The notes below the pieces were generated by a model. The model was not told the DNA's origin and made no database searches. It saw only the letters and a list, made by a program, of their open reading frames with translations. A stretch of 12,123 nt of DNA, taken from contig JBIIEL010000045.1 of the NCBI GenBank assembly GCA_044237845.1, positions 1-12,123 on the forward strand. Reading direction: 5' to 3'. Positions within the stretch are counted from its first letter, which is position 1. Each line of letters starts with the position of its first letter. The stretch comes from QFOX01 sp044237845. Its GTDB lineage: Bacteria; Pseudomonadota; Alphaproteobacteria; Rickettsiales; UBA3002. This document shows, in pieces, positions 1 to 7,049 of this stretch. A program made the translations under genes and the position numbers.

Positions 1-5
1 AAGAC

Positions 6-809
6 CTAGAGCGACGTATCGCGCACGCGCTGGAAGAACGACTTCTTCGGTTCCGGCAAAATGGGCATCGGCATCTTCTCGTTATAGACGCAGACAATGT
101 CTGGTCCGCGACGTAATGTAAAACGTGAAGAAACGCGTTCAACCACTATGTAATTGCCTCGTTTTCTGTAGTTGATTAATTCCTCCCGCATGTCTGCATT
201 CACGTTAAAGAAGGCGGGCAGCTCAGCGTTTTTATCGCGGAATTCGAAATAGGTAAACTCACCGTCATCGAAGATGCGGATCGGCTCAATGAGTGTTGAG
301 CCGCGCACCGTATAGTTGAGGTTAAAGCGATCTGGATGTTTATCAATCTCAGGGAATTCCTCGAACTGGGAAACAGCGGATTGCTCCACCTCCGTCTGCG
401 GATAGACAAACCGCAACGAGAATACCATTTCCTTGTCGCGGATATTTTTAGTCTCCTCGGCATGCAGCTCAAACAGATAGGAGCGCTTATCGGTAATCAC
501 CGTCATATTTGTCAGCGCGTTTTGCTCGATAGGCTTAAGAAAAAGGCGGTTTCCTGATGGGTTGATAAGCCATGCCATCGAATCTCCGATGGAAACGGTT
601 TGTATTTTCTCGTCTTGCGCGAACTCAATAGACGATTGGAAGCCATAATGGCCGATGAACTGGTAGACCTCATTCTCACTGAAACGCACAGTACGAATAC
701 GGCTGTCTGTCGCGATCGCGCGCGGCTGTTGAAGCGCATAAGCAGGCAGCGCCGCGCAGGCCATCATCACGATGAGGGGAAGCGATTTAAGGGGTTTTCG
801 TAAGGACAT
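6..809 (-). CDS. virB9: VirB9/CagX-family T4SS outer-membrane core-complex protein
   Basis: VirB9 is a periplasmic/outer-membrane component of the T4SS core complex and pairs with VirB7 and VirB10. The 267-aa product starts with a Sec-type signal peptide (hydrophobic residues about 10-21, likely cleavage after AYA at 23-25). Its C-terminal half carries the family signature: FDDGEFTYFEF from residue 180, LPAFF, and NYIVVERVSSRFTLRRG at about 219-235 followed by VCVYNE. Length is normal for VirB9. I chose the ATG at 809 because AAGGT lies 8 bases upstream; a TTG two codons earlier would sit too close to that site. The gene overlaps the 3' end of virB8 by 23 bases, indicating co-transcription and probable translational coupling. 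The stop lies only 5 bases from the window edge, so the next gene, by usual order virB10, is out of view. A Cys at residue 18 is inside the signal peptide; MMAC is a poor lipobox, so I do not call a lipoprotein. Confidence 0.93.
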   Translation of the reverse strand: MSLRKPLKSLPLIVMMACAALPAYALQQPRAIATDSRIRTVRFSENEVYQFIGHYGFQSSIEFAQDEKIQTVSIGDSMAWLINPSGNRLFLKPIEQNALTNMTVITDKRSYLFELHAEETKNIRDKEMVFSLRFVYPQTEVEQSAVSQFEEFPEIDKHPDRFNLNYTVRGSTLIEPIRIFDDGEFTYFEFRDKNAELPAFFNVNADMREELINYRKRGNYIVVERVSSRFTLRRGPDIVCVYNEKMPMPILPEPKKSFFQRVRDTSL

Positions 810-1515
810 AATCAACTACCTTGAATTGCGGATCCTGTGAGGCTTCTATTTTCTTTCCCGTTTTCGGATCAACATCGTCAATGACTTGTAGATCAGTGTA
901 AATAAATTGCAAGGTCGCCGTCCAGTTTGTTCGCGACTCAGAATCACGCCCGTCGATTCGGGTGGTGAATTCGACTGTCGCAATGGCTGGCTCTTCAAAA
1001 TTCGTGATAGGGCTGATTTTAATCGAGCGTATTGTCACCACGCGCTGAGCGGTTTGCTCCAGTCGTGCGGCCGGGCTTTCCGGGTTTGCCCTGTCGTATC
1101 CGGCAACGTATTTCTCAAACGTCGGTGTATCCGATTGCGCATGTATAAAACGGTAATTCACGTCGTAATCCGCTGCCGAATAGCCCTCCCGCCGCTCGAC
1201 ATAACTCGCCACGAAAAAGTTGATTAGTGATTGGTTTATATCCACACCGCGGTCTTTCAGCTTAGAAATTTTGAGCACTGTATCGTCGATATTCTCGCCA
1301 CGGATCAGGATGCCCGGCCGCTCGGTCATCGGCAGCAGTCGCACCACCGCAATAAAGCCAAACAGCGCGATAACGCCAGCAAATGACGCAATGATTAGGA
1401 AAAATGTGCGTTCTGAAGTGGGGGCAATATAGATGGTTTTGTACCAGGCACGGGCGCGCTTAAAGTACTCTCCGGACTCAATTCTTTCAGCAATCTGTGG
1501 GGAAGGTCCGTCCAT
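787..1515 (-). CDS. virB8: VirB8-family T4SS inner-membrane protein
   Basis: VirB8 is a bitopic inner-membrane protein that assembles the T4SS channel through a periplasmic NTF2-like domain. The 242-aa product has a cytoplasmic N-terminus of about 37 residues, one transmembrane helix at about 38-60, and a periplasmic domain containing the family hallmark YVERREGY at 105-112. Later segments, such as the region around WTATLQFIY, fit the beta-sheet of VirB8. Length is typical (about 230-250 aa). The gene starts with ATG at 1515 and has only a weak GAG ribosome site. It heads the visible operon and runs into virB9 with a 23-base overlap. No small virB7-like lipoprotein gene lies between the two or immediately upstream. 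The genes are divergent from the large exported-protein gene at 1620. Confidence 0.93.
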   Translation of the reverse strand: MDGPSPQIAERIESGEYFKRARAWYKTIYIAPTSERTFFLIIASFAGVIALFGFIAVVRLLPMTERPGILIRGENIDDTVLKISKLKDRGVDINQSLINFFVASYVERREGYSAADYDVNYRFIHAQSDTPTFEKYVAGYDRANPESPAARLEQTAQRVVTIRSIKISPITNFEEPAIATVEFTTRIDGRDSESRTNWTATLQFIYTDLQVIDDVDPKTGKKIEASQDPQFKVVDYVLTKTP

Positions 1516-1551
1516 TGGCTCAATTTGACTAAAATATGATTTTTCCCGTGC

Positions 1552-1579
1552 AGTCTACCGAGCAATGTGTTAATGTAAA
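1552..1579 (-). promoter_or_regulatory. Possible sigma70-type promoter for virB8-virB9
   Basis: On the minus strand a TTTACA -35-like hexamer (1574-1579) is followed after 16 bases by TAGACT, a -10-like hexamer (1552-1557), about 36 bases ahead of the virB8 ATG. This is pattern matching only; the spacing is acceptable but the -10 is imperfect. The 1516-1619 gap must also hold the promoter for the plus-strand gene at 1620, for which I found no convincing pair of hexamers. Confidence 0.3.
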
Positions 1580-1619
1580 CGACAATTACAAAACAAACAA
1601 AGCTGGGTGTGAGTAGTTC

Positions 1620-4600
1620 GTGAATTCGATTCCCAAGATTATACTCAGCGCCCTTGCCGTTTTATTCTTCGCCAACGTTGCTTATGCACAGGTCTGCAAG
1701 GAAACCGGCAACAATTCCAGCAGCAACACCGACGACGAACACGGCGAACTCACCAATTGCGATATGCGCTATCGTGATACGGTAGTGACCTGCGACGAAG
1801 ACGACTTAAACAACGGTGTCGTCAACCCCCTGCGCCCCACCAGTTGCCCACCTAAGCCAATGCCGATGCTCAAGACGCCGCTCAAGTCCTTCATCAAGGA
1901 CTATTCCCCTTACTTATATGTCTACGCACTTGAGAAAAACTCTGCAAAAGCCTATAACGGGCCATTCAGCACAGGTACCGCAGGCGGAGCAGACCGCGTG
2001 TTCGGCATGATCGCGCAACCTGCCGGAGACGGAAAACAACTCGCGGGCTGTGTACCACAAATCCAGTTTAGCGGCACCAATAACAGTCTGAAGGAGCGCG
2101 CGAAGGAAATCCGCCTCCAGCTCGACAACTGTACAAACCAGTATATTTTTAACACCGCCGCAGACCCACTCCATAAATCGCGTAGCCGCGCCGTTAATAA
2201 CCCAACCAAATCCGCTGCGCGCACCACTCTTGAGACCGATTGCCAGCCGCTCAGGACCTTCAGTGAGGAAGGCGATGATGGTAATGAATACGAGGCTGGG
2301 GCGTATCTTGAGGCCGCCTTCATCAAACTGCACGAGAATGCATCCCATCGTAAAAATAAAACCGCATGGGCAGAGCCGCATCTTCCCAAAACCATTGCAT
2401 TTCAGAATCCATTACCCAACGCGGATACTTTAAAACAAAAGCTGAAAGAAGTTCGCCTCTCGCAAATTGCGGTGATTCCGTATGAAGAAATTATCGACCC
2501 CAGCCACCCATTCACTCCACGCTGGGACTTCTCGTTCAACGAGCGTGACCGCTACTCGCCGCTGACGGATGAATACATGGAAGATACCAAAAACGCTGTG
2601 TATTGCGCGGGCGTGCGGGAAGCGAAGAATGAAAACGACAAACAGAAAAAGGCCGATCTTGAGGTAAAGGTCGATGTGCTGAAATTCCGCCAGAAGAAAT
2701 TCAACACCGGCATCCTGAAACGTATTTCCTACAATACTATCTGTAAGCAAGACAGTGGCGACGATGTGGGCAGCTTTTTCACTAATGCGGCCACTTCCTA
2801 CTGCCATAAGACAGGTGGTATTTACTGGCTCACTTGGATCCCCTGTATTGTTGGAAGCTGCGATCCGCAATCGAAGCGGGTGGAGTGCTGGAAATGCTTC
2901 AAGCTGGATGGTAAGGTCGATGACGACAAAAAGCACCCCCCCTGCTCCACACGCCATGACGGAAAAGACCTGAAGATCAAGCACACCCCTGCGTTTCTCA
3001 ATGGCTTTGGGCGCAAAGCATCGTGCAACCCAGTTCCGCCATTCACCCGTCAGAAAAAACATAACATTGATAAATTATGCAGCGACCTACGACGGCCGTA
3101 TACGCAGATCAACAAACTGAAACTGCGCTACCACAACCCAGACGATAAAGACTATAATGCGATGAAGGACGGCGTGCCAGAAGGCTATACGTTCAAGGAA
3201 TATTTTGGCAACCATATGCCCTATCCACGCATGTGGGATACGGGGAGCTCCCTGCAAAAGACCACCTCATCCGATGGGATGTATCAACCACCGGACGATA
3301 CAAAAGGGCAGTATAGTGCCATTGTGGGTGTCGGCCGCGAAGGGGCGATTGAAAAAGCCAGCGACGACGACAAGAAGCTGCATAAAGACGAACGCTGCAA
3401 ATTCGGCGGCTGGGGCGACAGTCAGGGTTCCCAAGGGTTTATCGATCAAGCCTCTGGCCTCTTTGGCAAGGGCGGTGACGGCGGCATGGGTGGCTTTAAC
3501 AACATCTTTGGCGGCTCTAAAAGCGGTGATGCCTTCGGTGGCATGGATTTAAAAGGGATAACGGACGGCCTGCAGAAGGACTCAAAAGACAACGTTAAAA
3601 TATTTGGCCAAAGCATCGGCAGTGGCACCAACTTCAACTTTGATATCAAGAAACTGACGGAAAACAAAGGCGGTGCCAGCGGCGGGTTCAACTTCGGCAG
3701 TATGGATTTCGGCAGCCTTGGCGACAATCTCGGCGGGGGCAATCTGGCTGGCAATTTCAGCGGCGCTCTCAATAATATGACCGGGCCGAGCGTGATGGTC
3801 GGCGGTAGCCATAAAATCCGCCTGCCGGATGGCATCACCAGCTGGACCGAGCTGAAACTTTACCAAGTGCATACGCTGCGCAGCATCCACAATATGAGCT
3901 GCCTCGGCCGCTACGAGAAAGTCTTTAAACCGGGTAGTTCCGAGAATCTGGCACTCACGTCGCTTGGCGGCGAATGGTCGCGGATGATCGTGCAGGAATG
4001 CCAGCGGAGCAACCCGAAAGACTGTAAATTCAAAACGCTGGAAGAGTATAGAAATAGTGGCGCCAATTCGAATGCGAATACGATCACCCAGCTGAGAGCA
4101 GAAGGCTGGCCACTGGCATGGCGTGGGTATATCGCCGCGGGCGCGAACGACCCGGATCAGTTCCCTAAATTCGGTGGCACCGCATCTCTCCAAGAAGGCC
4201 TCGACAAATTCGGTGGCACCGCATCTCTCCAAGAAGGCCTCGACAATGCAGAGCTAGGTGACATTGTGCTGATGCCAAACGGCGTTGGCCCAAGCGGCAC
4301 GAATGATAAGCCAGGGTTACCTAAAGTCGCCATCGTTACTGAGGTGAATTTACCAAGTAATGGCAAATGCATGACGCGCGGTGATTGCTATGTTCAGGTC
4401 ATGGAAGCAGACAACGGGAAATGGCCAGATGCCTGCGGCACAACTGATAGCAGTGGTGAAATGAAAACCCGCTACTTCTACAAGCAAGGTCATCTACCAA
4501 AACCTGCCAGAGAAGAATATGATCGCATTGGCTCCACATATAGCTGTGAAGACACAAAACTCTCGAAATGTGTGGTGGCGGATCGGGAATGGAACTCTCT

Positions 4601-4679
4601 CAAGCTTTACCGCGTGGCAGAGGACTATCGTGAGGGCTGCGACAAAGAAAAAGCGAGCGAGTGCAAAGATGACGAATAA
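1620..4679 (+). CDS. Large exported cysteine-rich protein of unknown function, T4SS-adjacent
   Basis: I do not recognise this 1019-aa protein. A GTG start at 1620 is preceded in frame by a TAG at 1614, so it is the first possible start; only a weak GAG lies upstream. Residues 1-24 form a clear Sec signal peptide ending in AYA-Q. I count 28 cysteines spread through the protein, including a cluster at C409, C414, C423 and C426, which suggests disulfides in the periplasm or outside the cell. Residues of about 597-728 are Gly-rich with repeated FGG/GGF motifs and are probably flexible. A 13-aa segment is perfectly duplicated at 850-875. Straight after it, GDIVLM (880-885) and PKVAIVTEV (901-909), followed by VQVMEADNG, resemble the beta core of NlpC/P60 or CHAP hydrolases, but Lys902 stands where the catalytic His of GHVAIV would be. 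The gene overlaps the next one by 11 bases and is divergent from virB8. A surface or T4SS-linked role is an inference from location only. Confidence 0.85.
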   Translation: MNSIPKIILSALAVLFFANVAYAQVCKETGNNSSSNTDDEHGELTNCDMRYRDTVVTCDEDDLNNGVVNPLRPTSCPPKPMPMLKTPLKSFIKDYSPYLYVYALEKNSAKAYNGPFSTGTAGGADRVFGMIAQPAGDGKQLAGCVPQIQFSGTNNSLKERAKEIRLQLDNCTNQYIFNTAADPLHKSRSRAVNNPTKSAARTTLETDCQPLRTFSEEGDDGNEYEAGAYLEAAFIKLHENASHRKNKTAWAEPHLPKTIAFQNPLPNADTLKQKLKEVRLSQIAVIPYEEIIDPSHPFTPRWDFSFNERDRYSPLTDEYMEDTKNAVYCAGVREAKNENDKQKKADLEVKVDVLKFRQKKFNTGILKRISYNTICKQDSGDDVGSFFTNAATSYCHKTGGIYWLTWIPCIVGSCDPQSKRVECWKCFKLDGKVDDDKKHPPCSTRHDGKDLKIKHTPAFLNGFGRKASCNPVPPFTRQKKHNIDKLCSDLRRPYTQINKLKLRYHNPDDKDYNAMKDGVPEGYTFKEYFGNHMPYPRMWDTGSSLQKTTSSDGMYQPPDDTKGQYSAIVGVGREGAIEKASDDDKKLHKDERCKFGGWGDSQGSQGFIDQASGLFGKGGDGGMGGFNNIFGGSKSGDAFGGMDLKGITDGLQKDSKDNVKIFGQSIGSGTNFNFDIKKLTENKGGASGGFNFGSMDFGSLGDNLGGGNLAGNFSGALNNMTGPSVMVGGSHKIRLPDGITSWTELKLYQVHTLRSIHNMSCLGRYEKVFKPGSSENLALTSLGGEWSRMIVQECQRSNPKDCKFKTLEEYRNSGANSNANTITQLRAEGWPLAWRGYIAAGANDPDQFPKFGGTASLQEGLDKFGGTASLQEGLDNAELGDIVLMPNGVGPSGTNDKPGLPKVAIVTEVNLPSNGKCMTRGDCYVQVMEADNGKWPDACGTTDSSGEMKTRYFYKQGHLPKPAREEYDRIGSTYSCEDTKLSKCVVADREWNSLKLYRVAEDYREGCDKEKASECKDDE
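4167..4244 (+). repeat. Perfect 39-bp in-frame tandem duplication
   Basis: The segment 4167-4205 is repeated base for base at 4206-4244. Each copy is 13 codons, KFGGTASLQEGLD, so reading frame is kept. Identity at every wobble position implies a very recent duplication, or ongoing copy-number change, or an assembly artefact. It lies just before the NlpC/CHAP-like segment of the 1019-aa exported protein. Confidence 0.97.
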
Positions 4680-6348
4680 ACATCTACATTCCGGTATTTT
4701 TTTCCTCAGCCTGATGCTCGGCACCACTCAGGCGATGGCCGCCAATGTGGTGGATTGCGCGGCGCTTGCGAATCGCGACTGCCGCAAGGACATCACCATG
4801 AAGTCCGAAGACGTGATGCAGTGCGTTAAACGAGGGTGGGACGCCCCCATCACCTGCCGCAAGGACGAAGGAAAAAGCGCGGGTGTCCGTGTTGGCGGTT
4901 CCTCTGGCTTCAACCATGGCACGGTGCAGGCGCCGCAGAACCCTCCGGGCGCGATGGGCGCACCGGCAAATGTCAGCGCCTCAACGATCCAGCGTTCCTT
5001 CGGCTATCCGCCATGGCCGGGCTTTCCATGCATCATCGCCGGGGTGGATCTCTGCGCGGCGGGGTTGACCGCATTCCCGCCGCCGGATCCGAACGACCTT
5101 TGCCCCGCGAAAAGCGATACGGCAGGTGTCTACGGTGTGAAACAGCCTATTACCGCGGGAACAGCAACTTCACTTCCCTGCGGCGGGGCACTTCCATTGA
5201 CTATCACCCAGATGACGCTGAATAAAAATCCGGATCGTTTGGTTGCAACCAAATATGGTGATTTTTCTCTCTGGTTGTATGAAAAGTCCGGCACTCAATA
5301 TAAGCTTAAGCCTGGTCCTGGGGCAGAAGGCGCGTGGCCGCTCCCGAAGATTCTCTGTAAAAATGCGCCGATCAACCCTTCAACGGGCAAGCCGGACGTA
5401 GTTACGGTGCCGGATCTGACTATCAACCCTTCGACGGGCAAGCCTATTCCCGGCGCGACCAAAGAAAGAGACAAAACGGTCGATCTCACCGCGCCGATTG
5501 CGCAGATGATTACCTATGGTGCGGGCGAAACGAGCATTACACTGCGGTTAAAATCGCGCGAAGAATCTGCCGTTCCCGGCGCCCCCACGAATGGCAATAT
5601 GATCCCTGCGTATAATGAGAATGACCCTGAAAAATATCTCATCATCCCCATTCAGGGCGGCGTGGCAAAAGTGCCTGAGAACTGCGCAGAAGATAAGGAT
5701 CACTACAAAGATGTATCCAGTATGAAGGCGGATATCGTCATTGAGTCTGCTACGGGTGAAGGCTGTGAGGGCCCTCCTTCGTTCTGCGCGGGTGTCACTG
5801 CCGACCCGGCACCGGAGGCCACCTGCGATGTGGCAGTTGTTCAACCAAAAGGCACATTCAACGGCACGGTGTGCGACGGAAAAACACAGCTTATTGTGCT
5901 TGATCGACCCAATCTGCTTTACCCACCCGGAACGACTGTGACCACGACTCCTATTGAAAAAAGGGAGGCCGTGCTCGCACCCACCGTCGATAAAAACCAA
6001 ATCTGGATGCAGAAAGATACCATCGTCCGCTTTGGAAAAACCTCGCCGCCGGTGACACTAAATGAAGGTGGCATATTAGAGCTGAAGGACGGAAAAACGC
6101 TCGATATGCAAGCGCCGGTGACGATCAACGCAGCAGCAGGAACGGTGACGCTAACAGGCGGTGCATTGCTCAAGGCAGAAGACGGCTCGCTGTTTCAGAA
6201 AATCGGGTCAGGAAACTATACACCGCCGAACCCCGTGCTGCCGTTTACCGTCAATGTTAAACGCAGTATGAATCTGCCGCATGGGCAGGGCTACATGGTG
6301 CCGACACAGCCGAAGCCTTACGTTCAGTTACCGATTCCTAAGCCGTAG
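4669..6348 (+). CDS. Exported cysteine-rich protein of unknown function, partner of the 1019-aa gene
   Basis: I do not recognise this 559-aa protein. The frame is open from 4519, but I chose ATG 4669 because only from there does the product begin with a proper signal peptide (hydrophobic 9-20, cleavage after AMA at 22-24). That start also overlaps the stop of the preceding gene by 11 bases, a common sign of translational coupling. The mature protein has 14 cysteines, several in spaced pairs near the N-terminus (VDC, RDC, QC, TC), so disulfide bonding outside the cytoplasm is likely. Residues of about 235-260 hold two 17-aa repeat units beginning INPSTGKP. The last 130 residues are Gly/Thr/Val-rich with short alternating strands (EGGILELKDGKTLDM, GTVTLTGGALLKAEDGS), suggestive of a beta-helix or adhesin-like fold, followed by a Pro-rich tail (PKPYVQLPIPKP). 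The 3' end overlaps murU tail to tail by 25 bases. Confidence 0.85.
   Translation: MTNKHLHSGIFFLSLMLGTTQAMAANVVDCAALANRDCRKDITMKSEDVMQCVKRGWDAPITCRKDEGKSAGVRVGGSSGFNHGTVQAPQNPPGAMGAPANVSASTIQRSFGYPPWPGFPCIIAGVDLCAAGLTAFPPPDPNDLCPAKSDTAGVYGVKQPITAGTATSLPCGGALPLTITQMTLNKNPDRLVATKYGDFSLWLYEKSGTQYKLKPGPGAEGAWPLPKILCKNAPINPSTGKPDVVTVPDLTINPSTGKPIPGATKERDKTVDLTAPIAQMITYGAGETSITLRLKSREESAVPGAPTNGNMIPAYNENDPEKYLIIPIQGGVAKVPENCAEDKDHYKDVSSMKADIVIESATGEGCEGPPSFCAGVTADPAPEATCDVAVVQPKGTFNGTVCDGKTQLIVLDRPNLLYPPGTTVTTTPIEKREAVLAPTVDKNQIWMQKDTIVRFGKTSPPVTLNEGGILELKDGKTLDMQAPVTINAAAGTVTLTGGALLKAEDGSLFQKIGSGNYTPPNPVLPFTVNVKRSMNLPHGQGYMVPTQPKPYVQLPIPKP
5371..5444 (+). repeat. Two-copy 51-bp spaced repeat encoding INPSTGKP
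   Basis: The 23 bases at 5371-5393 recur at 5422-5444 with one difference (TCA versus TCG, silent). The 51-base period equals 17 residues, giving two units that start INPSTGKP and then diverge. It lies inside the 559-aa exported protein and may mark an old short tandem duplication. Confidence 0.85.
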
Positions 6349-7049
6349 CGCTCCGCCACAGCAAGCCCGGCGAGGTCGCCGACATTGAGCCAATCGCCCT
6401 GATGGATGACTGCGCGAATGCGGTCGTAAAAGCCATCGGCACGTTCGCGCTGCTTCCATAACCGCGAGAGGGAGAACGCCCCTTCCGGACAGCCCTGAAA
6501 CACACGCGGATGGATGATTTCAACCCCAGTGAAGATATAGGGCGCGTCTTCGCCCTCGCGCGGGCGGCGGATTTCGCCCGCCTCGTTAACGATAAAATCG
6601 CCCTTGCCTTCCCAACCCTTGGCGCGGGATTTTTCGACCAGCAGCATCACGAAATCGAGCTCGTCGCGCCACGCGGCCTCAAGCTGCGCGACGGGATGCG
6701 GCGATGTGGGCGGGAAAACCGCATCGCTGTTCATGGCGAGGAACGGCGCATCGCCCAGCAGCGGCAGCGCTTTGGCAATGCCACCACCCGTTTCAAGCGG
6801 GGCAGGCTCCTCGCGCGAGAAGTGAATGCGCGGCGACGTGCGCGGCGAAAGATAGTCCTCAAGCTGCGTCGCGAGGTAGGACGTGTTGACAACAACATCC
6901 GCCATCCCCGCCGCAGTGACCCAGGCGAGGCACCAGTCGATCAACGGCACTCCGGCGACAGGAATCAGCGGTTTCGGCATGGTATTCGTCAGTGGCCGCA
7001 TGCGCGTGCCGAGCCCGGCAGAGAGGATAATGGCGCGGGCGAGCTTCAT
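6324..7049 (-). CDS. murU: N-acetylmuramate-1-phosphate uridylyltransferase
   Basis: This nucleotidyltransferase would convert MurNAc-1-phosphate and UTP to UDP-MurNAc in the cytoplasm, the last step of the salvage route that bypasses de novo (fosfomycin-sensitive) UDP-MurNAc synthesis. The 241-aa product has the sugar-nucleotide transferase P-loop AGLGTRMRPLT (11-21) followed by MPKPL, then LETGGGIAKAL (85-95), MNSD at 106-109 in the place of the metal-binding Asp, and FTGVEIIHP further on. Length matches MurU (about 225-240 aa). On sequence alone it could be a mannose-1-phosphate guanylyltransferase, but the partner amgK gene makes MurU the better call. ATG 7049 overlaps the amgK stop in an ATGA arrangement (7046-7049), and no strong ribosome site is visible, so translation is probably coupled. 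The region is markedly GC-rich. Confidence 0.88.
   Translation of the reverse strand: MKLARAIILSAGLGTRMRPLTNTMPKPLIPVAGVPLIDWCLAWVTAAGMADVVVNTSYLATQLEDYLSPRTSPRIHFSREEPAPLETGGGIAKALPLLGDAPFLAMNSDAVFPPTSPHPVAQLEAAWRDELDFVMLLVEKSRAKGWEGKGDFIVNEAGEIRRPREGEDAPYIFTGVEIIHPRVFQGCPEGAFSLSRLWKQRERADGFYDRIRAVIHQGDWLNVGDLAGLAVAERYGLGIGN

Noticed and set aside
2936..2942. Run of seven C bases as a programmed frameshift or sequencing error site
   Set aside because: The reading frame continues intact on both sides for hundreds of codons, so nothing is disrupted and no recoding is needed.
2430..3062. A 210-codon minus-strand open frame opposite the 1019-aa gene
   Set aside because: No signal peptide, motif or ribosome site distinguishes it, and the plus-strand gene is continuous with a convincing signal peptide.
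3446..4232. Minus-strand frames of 130 and 216 codons opposite the Gly-rich region
   Set aside because: The Pro/Leu-rich or Ala-rich translations are what antisense of Gly-rich codons gives; there is no independent evidence of coding.
4519..4668. Fifty-codon upstream extension of the 559-aa gene
   Set aside because: It lies inside the preceding gene and would bury the signal peptide behind a basic leader; ATG 4669 gives a normal exported N-terminus.
5548..6000. A 150-codon minus-strand open frame opposite the 559-aa gene
   Set aside because: It is a shadow frame without motif, start context or neighbour logic.
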